The notes beneath the pieces were generated by a model. It searched no databases. It worked only from the letters and a program-made list of their open reading frames with translations, and had not been told where the DNA came from. A program made the translations under genes and the position numbers. Of a stretch of DNA of 64,000 bases, positions 13,491 to 24,524 are shown piece by piece. Position 1 is the first letter of the stretch; each line of letters begins with the position of its first letter. The stretch is from Glandiceps talaboti (taxonomy: Eukaryota; Hemichordata; Enteropneusta; Spengelidae): contig NC_135553.1 of assembly GCF_964340395.1 (NCBI RefSeq), positions 14,981,001 to 15,045,000 on the forward strand, read 5' to 3'.

Positions 13491-13560
13491 ATGACTGAGA
13501 GAATTCTAGAAGCAGCAGACGACACTCACTCCTGCACAACAGATGACTTGGAACTTGAAG
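13491..13560 (+). CDS. Candidate first coding exon, unknown gene
   Basis: ATG at 13491 opens a 70-base exon (MTERILEAADDTHSCTTDD...) ending in GAAG followed by GTAATA, a usable phase-1 donor. It lies about 220 bases after an NRF1-like site. No downstream exon was identified; they could lie far away beyond the repeat array. Family not recognised. It could equally be a chance ATG with a GT. Confidence 0.3.
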
Positions 13561-14689
13561 GTAATATTCTGTAGTGTGGTGAGTATCCCATGTTAGTGTA
13601 GTATAAGGGAACAAGACAATACGACGGGGGCTCAGCAGAAAATATTTTTAAAATAATTTTAACCTAAAAAACTACATGTACTCTCAAAAAAATTCTAGGC
13701 CACACTGAGTGAGATATGTAATTTTCGTAGCCTTTCTATACCACTGCCCCCCCCCCCCCCCCCATACAAACACATAATTTCGCACTTTCTCCTTTCACCG
13801 TGAATGACCCCCACCTTCAAGGTCAAATGGTCAAACTTGCCCTGTGCACTGCCACTGCCAATGCCATATCATATGTTTGACTCTATATCATGTATATGAG
13901 CCAATTTCAATGGGGTGGGGACAGTTAACAGTTGCACATCACTCTGTTTCACGACGTCCTCAAAAAACATATGAACAACAACAGTACTTGTAATAAACAT
14001 AAATTCGTATATTGTCTCATAATTCTTGGTTTATTAAATACGACTTAATTAACATGTTAGCACCAATCAAAGTTGAGCATCCATCATATAACTTGACCTT
14101 TGACCTTGAAGATATTAAGATAGACCATTAATGGCAGGCACATTGTCTATAATTTGAACGAAATATACAGTCTTCAAACATAGTTACCAATGTCTGGATT
14201 CACATATCTTTCAGTCATGTTTAAATCTAAATTAAAATTAATTTGAAAACAAAACCATCTAAAGTATAGAATATATCATTGCTAGTAATATTTAGTAACT
14301 GACCCGTTTCTCTTATGCACACATCAAGTTTACTGAAACAAATCACTCTTTGATTCTTGAACTTATTTATTATTTGCATAAAATGATCCTTCTGCTGGTA
14401 CAGAAAATTGTTTCTTTTTCTTAATTTATCTTTATATCAGCATATCTAATAGAAATATCATGGTCTGTATATTCTCCTTTTCAAAAAGGCAATGCCTTTC
14501 CATCTAGGGAGGTGGATACTGATTGTAGATTTTGAAGTGACTTTATTGGTCTCCTTAAAAGTTATCACTCCCGATTTTATAGCATGGTTCTGATCTATTT
14601 AGTGTTTTCTATATGGTAAAGTAAATGGTTCTTGTTGTATATCTCCACTTTAAAATGCCTCTATGATTTTACCAACATTCACAATACAG
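13561..14689. other. Intergenic; poly(C) tract
   Basis: Contains a C17 homopolymer at 13747-13763. Otherwise AT-rich with nothing recognised. Confidence 0.4.
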
Positions 14690-15599
14690 TCAACTATAAA
14701 CACTAATGTTCTGTAAAAGACAGTAAGACAGTTTGACGGTCACTTGATTATTTGTTGAAACAACCTGTTGGAATTTTGTAAAGTAACTCGTAAATTTTCT
14801 GATGATTTCAATTATATTGTTGCAAACTCTTTTATTCAAATAGGTAAGAGACTTGTGTGCAAGGTTTATTTCTCTTTGAGTCTCACAGCAGCAGGTCCAA
14901 TAGGAAAAGGGTGCCAATGTCTTTCCCAGTAGTCATTCACTAAGTTTGAAAACTTGTAGATATTATCTTGAGATGGTGTTTTAATTGCTACCTGGGACTG
15001 TACCTTTTAATAGTTTCTATTCTAATCTTTTCACAAAAGGTGCTTGCTTCAAATGACCCAGCAATTAGAGACAATGATAAGTTAATGGGACCAATCACCA
15101 GTTTCTCACTTTTAAGAATTGACTCCCGGATGAAACTAAAGTTTTGGCGACATTGAATTCTTTCTAAAAATTTAAACTCTGTACAGAACCAGTGAATGTT
15201 TCCTTGCATCATACCAATACTTCTCCTCAGTTTTAAAATAAGAGATTTCTGTTGAAGGAGCTAAAACAATAAACAAAACAAAAGGTGATACACTTCAGTG
15301 TCATCAGTTCATTGTTTCAACTTTCTGAAAAGTGTTCTAAGTCAAGTTACTAAGTGGCTCTAAAGTGAACAGTTTATCCACAGATTTTCAGAAATAACAA
15401 AATTGATATAGGCAATAGAAATTATTAGTAGAGCAATCAAGCCTTCCTTTCATAGTTTTGGTTTATACGTGTACCTGGTTTAATATTTCTAATCATGGAG
15501 TTCATTCTATTGGTCTGGAGTATTTTCAGTTATGCACCTTGGTTTACATTTGTTTACATTCCCCAGATTCGTTTTAACCTACCGTGTACTGGTACTATC

Positions 15600-15850
15600 T
15601 TTCTATATAATCTTTACATTATAGCATTATTTATTTTCCAATAGACAACATTTCATTGTTGTGGTCCAATGTTCAAAAGCCTCCTCCCATACCAATTACA
15701 CTGTTGAATTTATTTGTCTTTACTCATTACCTGAAAAGTAAACAGATTTTGTGTGCAATGATTAAATGTAAATAAAGTATTTTAGTTCTTCAGAATGTGA
15801 GATTGAACTTGATTGATTGGGATGGGTCAAGTCTATGTGTGGACAATAAA
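15600..15850. other. Strongly conserved non-coding core of array units
   Basis: This ~230-base stretch recurs at about 19820-20070, 22520-22780, 25260-25520, 28005-28260 and 30710-30960 with only a few differences each, fewer than in the tentative exons. No frame is open through it on either strand. It includes ACAACATTTCATTGTTGT, a small hairpin. Confidence 0.6.
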
Positions 15851-15958
15851 CTAGTTTAGTGGAGGTCTGCCAAATCAATTAGAGGTTGTTATGTCACACA
15901 TTAACATGGCCATATGTATAAGGAATGGGTATCTGTTTTTGGAGTTTTAATTTATAAA

Positions 15959-16210
15959 ACAATGTTAACATGGCTTCCTACTTGAAAAATCAATGTTAAC
16001 AACAAATGCCAAGTCCTTGTTTTTAACTCAATAAATGGCAAAAGATTAATAAGTGTGTAAAATGTTTGTTATTGTACATACAATAACAAACTTTTTACAC
16101 ATATTTTTAGCTTTTTGCAAGGTATTGAGTTACAAACACAGACTTGGCATATGTTGTTTCACATTGATTTCAGACAAGTAGGAAGTCATGTAAATGTACT
16201 TTAACATTGT
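15959..16210. mobile_element. ~252-base foldback element
   Basis: The two arms are imperfect inverted copies of each other over almost their full length, with ends ACAATGTTAA / TTAACATTGT and a centre near 16077 (GTTTGTTATTGT...ACAATAACAAAC). One arm has a ~9-base insertion. Present only in array unit 1. Confidence 0.6.
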
Positions 16211-17237
16211 GGTAGAATATTTCAAATAGGGTTACTTGCTTCTTTGTTTGTTTAGTTCGGCTCCGAGATACTTTTTTATTTTTCTTTCCTGAAAGAAGGT
16301 GTGAGACTGAGTAGGACAACTATCAAAACTTAAAATAACAGTTACTTCATAGAAATGGCCTGATATATTCCAATACTGTGCTACTGTGAAACAATAAACA
16401 CACTCCAAATTCACTGCATAAAACATGAGCCTGCTCCAGGACTTCAGTGGGAGGAGACTTCTTATAGAATTCAGTTTGAAGTGAACTAATTACAGTAATA
16501 AAGTATGGAAATCATACTGTCTGTAAACTATTCCATTCTCACTCACTTTGTCTTCAATATGAACTTTATGTACATGTATACATTAGCAGATCATACAAAC
16601 TAACAAACTGCTTGGTCAGTGATGGCAGTGAGTGAAGAAGTATGAATTTTTAGAAAAACATTCTAATCCTCATACAACTGCTGACATGAGACCTTGGACA
16701 AACAGAACATGTTACAAACATGGAAACTAAACACCTGAATATGATAAATAACACTTGGCTCAGCATGTTGGAAGTACAGAGACTTGTATTAGTACATACC
16801 ATGTGGTTTGAAGTTTTATGGCCTCTTTATGTGTACATGACATACAACCTTGGGAACTGGGAATATGAACTACTATGTAAAGTGGCCGTAAATCTGTTCT
16901 TATCAAATGATGGAATGTAATTCAAGTCTCTATACTTACAACATGTTGTGACAAGTATTAATCCAATTGAGTTGTTTCCTTTCCCTGTGTTGGTAACAGG
17001 TTCTGTTTGCCCACAGTCTGATGTCTGAAGTTGTAAGTTGATTGTTAAAGTATCCAAACATATTGAATTTGAGTACTGTAAACTAAATTTCACTTTCACT
17101 TTTCAAAAAAAAAATCATCAAATGTGTTTGTTAAACCACCTATTGGATGTTTATAAAGTAACTGATAAGTTATCTGATGATTTCAATTACATTTTTGGAA
17201 ACTCTTTTATTCAAATAGCCAAGAGACTTTTGTGCAA

Positions 17238-18611
17238 TTATTTCTCTTTGAGTTTCACAGCAGCAGGTCCAATAGAAAAAGGGTGCCAATGTCTTTCCCA
17301 GTAGTCATTCATTAAGTTTGAAAACTTGTAGATATTATCTTGAAATGGTGTTTTAATTGCTACCTTGGACTGTGCCTTTTAACAGTTTCTATTCAAATCT
17401 TTTCACAAAAGGTGCTTGCTTCAAATGACCCAGCAATTAGAGAGAATCATTAGTTAATGGGGTCTAATCACCAGTTTCTCACTACTGCATGACTTTAAGA
17501 TGAAGCCTACATAAAAAATATTAATTTAGTGATGTTGAATCTTTCCTTACCATTTGAAGTACCAGTGAATGTTTCCTTACATCATTATCATGCTTTTCCT
17601 CAGTAAACAAGTGTTTTCTGTTGAAGGAGCTAAAACAATAGATTTAGTGATAAACAAAACAAAGTGTGACACACTTCAGTCTGATTTCGTCATTGTTTCA
17701 ACTTCTCCTGAAAAGTGTTCTAAGTGGCTCTAAAGTGAGTAGTTTGTTCACAGATTTTCAGAAATAAAGAAATTAATGACGTCAATTACTGCTATATCAA
17801 TCAAATCTGTGTACCTGGTTTAACATTTCTAGTCTATGGAGTTACAGTAATTCTGTTGGTTTACATTTATTTCCTTTTTCAAAGATTCTTTTTACCCTTT
17901 TCCATAGAGACCATCTTACTGGTACCATCTGTCTATATTTACTTACATATTAGAAAGGCACTATTTATGCTGGAGTTTAAAATTAAAATAAAATTCTTTA
18001 AAAATTGGGAATGTTAGAAAGTAATTTCATATCTAAACAAAATTGAAAATGTTTTCTTTGGTAGTCATAGTGAGCTACCAATTTCAGAATGTGGTAGCCC
18101 AAGGATGGTGATCCATAGTCCTATATTCCTGAACTGAAAACAGAGATCCTCTATTGGAAATATATGTGTTCTCAAAGTACTTTCATGTCCATAAATTTTC
18201 CATCATATAAATCACTGCATACCAGTAATCAGTGGTAGTCTGAGTGGGCTACCAGCTGCATATTATGGTAGCCCAATGACAAGAATTAGTAGTCTGTGGA
18301 CACGAGACTACTGTTAATTTATAGCCTGGGTCATAATAAAGAAGCATGACATAGGTATGAATTAATATATAGTTATTTTCATTTTCAAAATAAATGTCCT
18401 TACTGTGGTAGAAAGTTTGAAATTAGGGTTGTTCACATGTTTGTTTAGTTCGGCTCCAAGATACTTTTTTATTTTTCTTTCCTGAAAGAAGGTGTCAGCC
18501 AGAGTAGGAAAACTGTCAAAAGTTAAAACAACATCTACTTCATAGAAATGGCCTAGTTTATACCAACACTGTGATAAAATAACCACACTCCAAGTTCACT
18601 GCATAAAACAT
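17238..18611 (-). CDS. Array small gene, member 2 (apparently intact)
   Basis: Inferred exons on the minus strand: 18600-18611 (ATG TTT TAT GCA, donor GTGAAC), 18437-18481 (ERKIKKYLGAELNKH, acceptor TTTCAG, donor GTGAAC) and 17238-17363 (41 codons ending DYWERHWHPFSIGPAAV...KEK). All join in phase 0 to give 60 aa. An AATAAA follows the stop by about 45 bases. Substitutions against other units fall in both conserved and variable positions, so constraint is uncertain. No family recognised; Lys-rich start and aromatic C-terminus. The first donor is weak, so the first exon is the least certain part. Confidence 0.33.
18045..18330 (-). mobile_element. GGGCTC-ended interspersed element, copy 1
   Basis: Inverted copy of 39182-39465, sharing blocks such as GGTAGCCCA, GGGCTACCA and TTCCTGAACTGAAAACAG in the same order when reverse-complemented. 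Confidence 0.55.
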
Positions 18612-19081
18612 GAGCCTGCCCCAGGACTTCAGTGGGAGGAAACTTCTTGTAGAATTCAAATTGAAGTGAACTAATTACGGCAAATGGGAGTGGCTATCAT
18701 ACTGTCTGTAAACTATGATTCCATACCCACTTTGTCTTCAGTATAAACTTTACGTAGTATCGCTGCGGGTGATCAAACTTCCTGGTCAGTGATCACAATG
18801 AGAAAAGAAGTAGTATTTTTTACAAACACATATTCTAATCTTCAGATATTGATCAATAGACTCAAACACACTATCCAAACATTTTCAACTTAAAATACTG
18901 TAAATTAAATGTTTCACTTTCAGTTTAACTAATAAACAAAGTTCCTTAAATGTAGTAAATCATTTTCTATTATAACCACTGTATCACAGGATTTTTGTAA
19001 AGTAACCTGTAAATTATCTGATGATTTCAATTACATTGTTGGAAACTCTTTTATTCAAAGAGGCAAGAGACTTTTGTGCAT

Positions 19082-21311
19082 TTATTTCTCTTTGAATCTC
19101 ACAGCAGCAGGTCCAATAGAAAAAGGGTGCCAATGTCTTTCCCAGTAGTCATTCATTAAGTTTGAAAACTTGTAGATATTATCTTGAGATGGTGTTTTAA
19201 TTGCTACCTGGGACTGTACCTTTTAACAGTTTCTATTCAAATCTTTTCACCAAAGGTGCTTGCTTCAAATGACCCAGCAATTAGAGACAATCATTAGCTA
19301 ATGTAGACTAATCACCAGTTTCTCACTTTTAAGGAATGAATTCAAGATGAAACTAAAGTTTTGGTGACATTAAAATTTTTCTGACTCTTTAAACTTTGTA
19401 CAGCACCAGTGAATATTTCCTTGCATCATACCCATACTTTTCCTCAATAAATAAGGGTTTTCTACTGAAGGAGCTAGAACAATAGAATTTAGTGATAAAC
19501 AAAATAAAGTGTGACACACTTCAGTCTAATTAAGTCATTGTTTCACCTCTTGTAGAAAACTGTTTCAAGTAAGTTCAAGTAGCTCTAAAGTGAACAGTTT
19601 ATGTACAGATTTCCAGAAATAAATTCATAAATTCAATAGAAATTACTGCTATATCAATCAAGACTTCGTTTCATAGTTTTGGCAATTATGTACCTAATTT
19701 AATATTTCTAATCTATTGAGTTCATTCTGTTGGTCTGGAGTATTTCCAGCTAGGCACCTTGGTTTACATTTATTTACATTCCCCAGATTCTTTTTAACCT
19801 ACTGTGTACTGGTACTATAGATTCTTTCTATATAATCTTTACATTATAGCATTATTTATTTTCCAATAGACAACATTTCATTGTTGTGGTCCAATGTTCA
19901 AAAGCCTCCTCCCATACCAATTACACTGTTGAATTTATTTGTCTTTACTCATTACCTGAAAAGTAAACAGATTTTGTGTACAGTGATTAAATGTAAATAA
20001 AGTATTTTAGTTCTTCAGAATGTGAGATTGAACTTGAATGATTGGGATGGGTCAAGTCTATGTGTGGACAATAAACCAGTTTAGTGGAGGTCTACCAAAT
20101 CAATTATAGACTTAAATTACAAGCTATTGTGTCACACATTAAAACATCTGATGTCTGACCATTTTCTTCTGTCATTATGATGACTTATAATCTCGCTGCC
20201 AGACTCATGACAATCATCCCTAAGCTTTGTATATTGAGCGGTGCAGCCGCGAGAAGAGAGGGACTTCAGTCCCTCTCTTCTCGCGGCTAAGCTGCTCGGC
20301 ATTTAAAAAGATTAGGGATGTTAGTCACAAGTCTGGCAGCGAAACTAGATGACTTACTACAATCACACTGATCACTCTGTTATTCAAGATTAAAATGGTT
20401 TACAGGAGAGTGGGAAACTGATGATTGAAAAGCTATGTATATCTAACTTCACATATAAAAAGTTAACTACAGAAAACACACCAGTTTACTTTTTCTTAAC
20501 AGTTTTAGTCTTCCAAAGTATTGTTCTGTCTTAGAGAGTTCCAACCCCTATATATTCAATAGGAAGGCACTATTTAGGCCAAAAAAAACCCCAATTATTT
20601 CTGGTCAGCACGTTCATCACTTGAATACCCCCTCGCGTTGGTTTTTTTTTTTTTTTCGTTTGTCCTGCCGATGCTAGTCTGCAGATCTGGGGAGGAACAC
20701 AAAAATAACCCTCCCTACATAGTACTTCAGTGAAGACAACTGCAAAGCCAATCATGAACAAGCAAATGACATCTGCCCCACATACACACTCTCTCTAAAG
20801 TACTAAATAAGAAGAACGGTAACTGCCATAAATAGTAGACTGAGTGACAGGTTTGTTGAGAATAAAAAAAGATAAACATTAAAAAAATTGTGTTGTCGCA
20901 CCACTTTAATAGACAAACTGTCCTGACTAGAATCAATTCTTTTTTTAAGCTTGATATTAACTTATGTCTAAGAGTTTACAATTGAAATATGTCGAAGTTA
21001 GTAAAAGTTAGATATTTGCAGTTGGACCTCTTTCATGTGTAGCATAATTTATGTATGAAATAATTTGTTGTCAAAAAATGCTTCTTCAGGACAAATGTAC
21101 TTTCAGTGGTCGAATATTTGGGTTGCTCACATGTTTGTTTAGTTCGGCTCCAAGATACTTTTTTATTTTTCTTTCCTGAAAGAAGGTGTCAGTCTGAGAA
21201 GGACAGCTGACAAAAGTTAAAATAACATGTACTTCATAGAAATTGCCTAGTTTGTACCAATACTGTGATAAAATAATACACACTCCACTCCAAGTTCACT
21301 GCATAAAACAT
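19082..21311 (-). CDS. Array small gene, member 3 (apparently intact)
   Basis: Same model as member 2: 21300-21311, 21131-21175 (donor GTGAGC) and 19082-19207; 60 aa, no stop or frameshift. A TATA-like TATTTATA element (minus-strand TATAAATA) lies upstream, as in the other units near 26865-26872, and AATAAA follows the stop. Its ~1.9-kb inferred intron contains the 160-base palindromic element at 20188-20347. Product unknown. Confidence 0.35.
20188..20347. mobile_element. 160-base palindromic MITE, unit 3 copy
   Basis: Terminal inverted repeats TAATCTCGCTGCCAGACT and (minus strand) TAGTTTCGCTGCCAGACT, flanked by the 9-base direct repeat GATGACTTA (20179-20187 and 20348-20356). At its centre 20245-20265 and 20268-20288 form a perfect 21-bp stem with a 2-base loop. 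Unit 7 shows the empty site with a single GATTGACTTA. Confidence 0.75.
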
Positions 21312-21784
21312 GAGCCTGCTCCAGGACTTCAGTGGGAGGAGACTTCTTGTAGAATTCAGTTTGAAGTGAACTAATTACAGTAAAGTATTTATATGATACT
21401 GTCTGTGAACCATTACATTCTCACTCACTCAATTTGTCTTCAACATGAACATTAGCTTGTCATTTCACATACCGGGTAAAGAGCTGCTTCGTCAGTGATC
21501 ACAATGAATAAGAAGTATGATTCCTTAGAACATATTGTAATCTTTACGACACATGTTGCTTGATCAGGTAGACCTAAGCTCACTATCCAAACAGTTCTAA
21601 CTTAAACATTATAAAATAAATTTGACAGTTGCACTTTCACAAATGGAAAAAGAAATCTTCATATCATTATTTGGTGAAACCACCTATTGGATTTGTGTAA
21701 AATAAATGGTAGATTTTCTGATGAGTTCAATTATATTGTTGCAAACTCTTTTATTCAAAGAGGTAAGAGACTTGTGTGCAAGGT

Positions 21785-24051
21785 TTATTTCTCTTTGAAT
21801 CTCACAACAGCAGGTCCAATAGAAAAAGGGTGCCAATGTCTTTCCCAGTAGTCATTCATTAAGTTTGAAAACTTGTAGATATTATCTTGAGATGGTGTTT
21901 TAATTGCTACCCTGGGACTGTACCTTTTAACAGTTTCTATTCAAATCTTTTCACCAAAGGTGCTTGCTTCAAATGACCCAGCAATTAGAGACAATCATTA
22001 GCTAATGTGGACTAATCACCAGTTTCTCACATTTTAGGAATGAATTCAAGATGAAACTAAAGTTTTGGTGACATTAAAATTTTTCTGACTCTTTAAACTT
22101 TGTACAGCACCAGTGAATATTTCCTTGCATCATACCCATACTTTTCCTCAGTAAATAAGGGTTTTCTACTGAAGGAGCTAGAACAATAGAATTTAGTGAT
22201 AAACAAAACAAAGTGTGACACACTTCATTCTAATTAAGTCATTATTTCACCTCTTGTAGAAAACTGTTTCAAGTAAGTTCAAGTAGCTCTAAAGTGAACA
22301 GTTTATGTACAGATTTTCAGAAATAAAGAAATTCATAAATTCAATAGAAATTACTGCTATATCAATCAAGACTTCTTTTCATAGTTTTGGCAATTATGTA
22401 CCTGTTTTAATATTTCTAATCTATTGAGTTCATTCTGTTGGTCTGGAGTATTTCCAGCTATGCACCTTGGTTTACATTTATTTACATTCCCCAGATTTGT
22501 TTAAACCTACCATATACTGGTACTATCTTTCTATATAATCTTTACATTATAGCATTATTTATTTTCCAATAGACAACATTTCATTGTTGTGGTCCAATGT
22601 TCAAAAGCCTCCTCCCATACCAATTACACTGTTGAATTTATTTGTCTTTACTCATTACCTGAAAGTAAACAGATTTTGTGTACAGTGATTAAATGTAAAT
22701 AAAGTATTTTAGGTCTTCAGAATGTGAGATTGAACTTGAATGATTGGGATGGGTCAAGTCTATGTGTGGACAATAAACTAGTTTAGTGGAGGTCTACCAA
22801 ATCAATTATAGACTTAAATTACAAGCTATTGTGTCACACATTAAAACGTCTTATGTCTGACCATTTCCTTCTATCGTTATGATGACATAATCTCTGCCAG
22901 ACTCGTGACAATTGTCCCTAAGCTTTGTATGTTGAGCGGCACAGCCACGAGAAGAGAGGGACTTGAGTCCCTCTCTTCCTGTGGCTAAGCTACTCGGCAT
23001 ATAAAAAGATTAGGAAGTTAGTCACAAGTCTGGCAGCAAAACTAGATGACATACTACAATCACACTGTTCACTCTGTTATTCTAGATTAAAATGTTTTAC
23101 AGGAGAAGTGAGAAACTGCTGATTGAAAAGCTATGTATATCTAACTTTACATGTAAAAAGTTAACTACAGAAAACACACCAGTTTACTTTTTCTTAACAG
23201 TTTTAATCTTACAAAGTATTGTTCTGTCTTAGAGAGTTCCAAATCATGTATATTCTTTGATTTAGGAAAACACTATTTAGGCAAAAAAAAAAATTATTTC
23301 TGGTAAGCATGTGCATCACTTGAATACCCTTGCATTGTTTTTTTTTTCTCTTGTTTGTCCTGCCGATGCAGTCTGCAGATCTGGGGAGGAACACAAAAAT
23401 AACCCTCCCTACACAGTACTTCAGTGAAGACAACTGCAGAGCCAATCATGAACAAGCAAATGACATCTGCCCCACATATACTATTCTTTTAAATTACTAA
23501 TTCAAAAGAACAGTAACTACCATAAATAGTAGACTGAGTGACAGGTTTGTTGAGAATAAAAAAAAAAAAACTGTGTTATCGCACCACTTTAATAGACAAA
23601 CTGTCCTGACCAGAATCAATTCCTTAGTGTGATATGAACTTATGTCTAAGAGTTTACAATTGAAATATGTCAAAATTAGTAAAGGTTAGATATTTACAGT
23701 TGGACCTCTTTCATGTGTAAACAGCTAAGATGTTTAGAGGACCATATTATGAATCATATCCTCAAAAAAAGAAGCATAATTTATGTATGAAATAATTTGT
23801 TGACAAAAAAATTCTTCTTCAGGACAAATGTAATTTCAGTGGTCGAATATTTGAAATTTGGGTTGCTCACATGTTTGTTTAGTTCGGCTCCAAGATACTT
23901 TTTTATTTTTCTTTCCTGAAAGAAGGTGTCAGTCTGAGAAGGACAGCTGACAAAAGTTAAAATAACATCTACTTCATAGAAATTGCCTAGTTTGTACCAA
24001 TACTGTGATAAAATAATACACACTCCACTCCAAGTTCACTGCATAAAACAT
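21785..24051 (-). pseudogene. Array small gene, member 4 (one-base insertion)
   Basis: Exons 24040-24051 and 23871-23915 are intact. At the terminal exon (21785-21910) an extra C on the plus strand gives CAG/GGTAGC in place of CAG/GTAGC, shifting the frame to an early TAA. The splice site could slide by one base, so the defect is not certain. Confidence 0.35.
22889..23045. mobile_element. Palindromic MITE, unit 4 copy
   Basis: Same element as 20188-20347, slightly diverged (CCGCG to CCACG, with CGCGG to TGTGG in the other arm). Flanking repeats read GATGACATA on both sides. Confidence 0.65.
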
Positions 24052-24524
24052 GAGCCTGCTCCAGGACTTCAGTGGGAGGAGACTTCTTGTAGAATTCAGT
24101 TTGAAGTGAACTAATTACAGTAAAGTATTTATATGATACTGTCTGTGAACCATTACATTCTCACTCACTCAATTTGTCTTCAACATGAACATTAGCTTGT
24201 CATTTCACATACCGGGTAAAGAGCTGCTTCGTCAGTGATCACAATGAATAAGAAGTATGATTCCTTAGAACATATTGTAATCTTTACGACACATGTTGCT
24301 TGATCAGGTAGACCTAAGCTCACTATCCAAACAGTTCTAACTTAAACATTATAAAATAAATTTGACAGTTGCACTTTCACAAATGGAAAAAGAAATCTTC
24401 ATATCATTATTTGGTGAAACCACCTATTGGATTTGTGTAAAATAAATGGTAGATTTTCTGATGAGTTCAATTATATTGTTGCAAACTCTTTTATTCAAAG
24501 AGGTAAGAGACTTGTGTGCAAGGT

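Larger units (their letters stand above)
14866..16426 (-). pseudogene. Array small gene, member 1 (donor altered)
   Basis: Terminal exon 14866-14991 encodes 41 residues (VAIKTPSQDNIYKF...NDYWERHWHPFPIGPAAV...KEK) and is intact. The upstream exon 16244-16288 (ERKIKKYLGAELNK) lacks the CAT/GTGAGC donor of other units; the next GT (16234-16235) would shift phase. An ATG lies at 16424-16426, and from it an unspliced frame of 64 codons runs through the upstream exon to a stop. A ~252-base inverted-repeat insertion (15959-16210) sits in the inferred intron. It is the oldest-looking member and may be non-functional or make only the unspliced 64-aa form. Confidence 0.35.
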
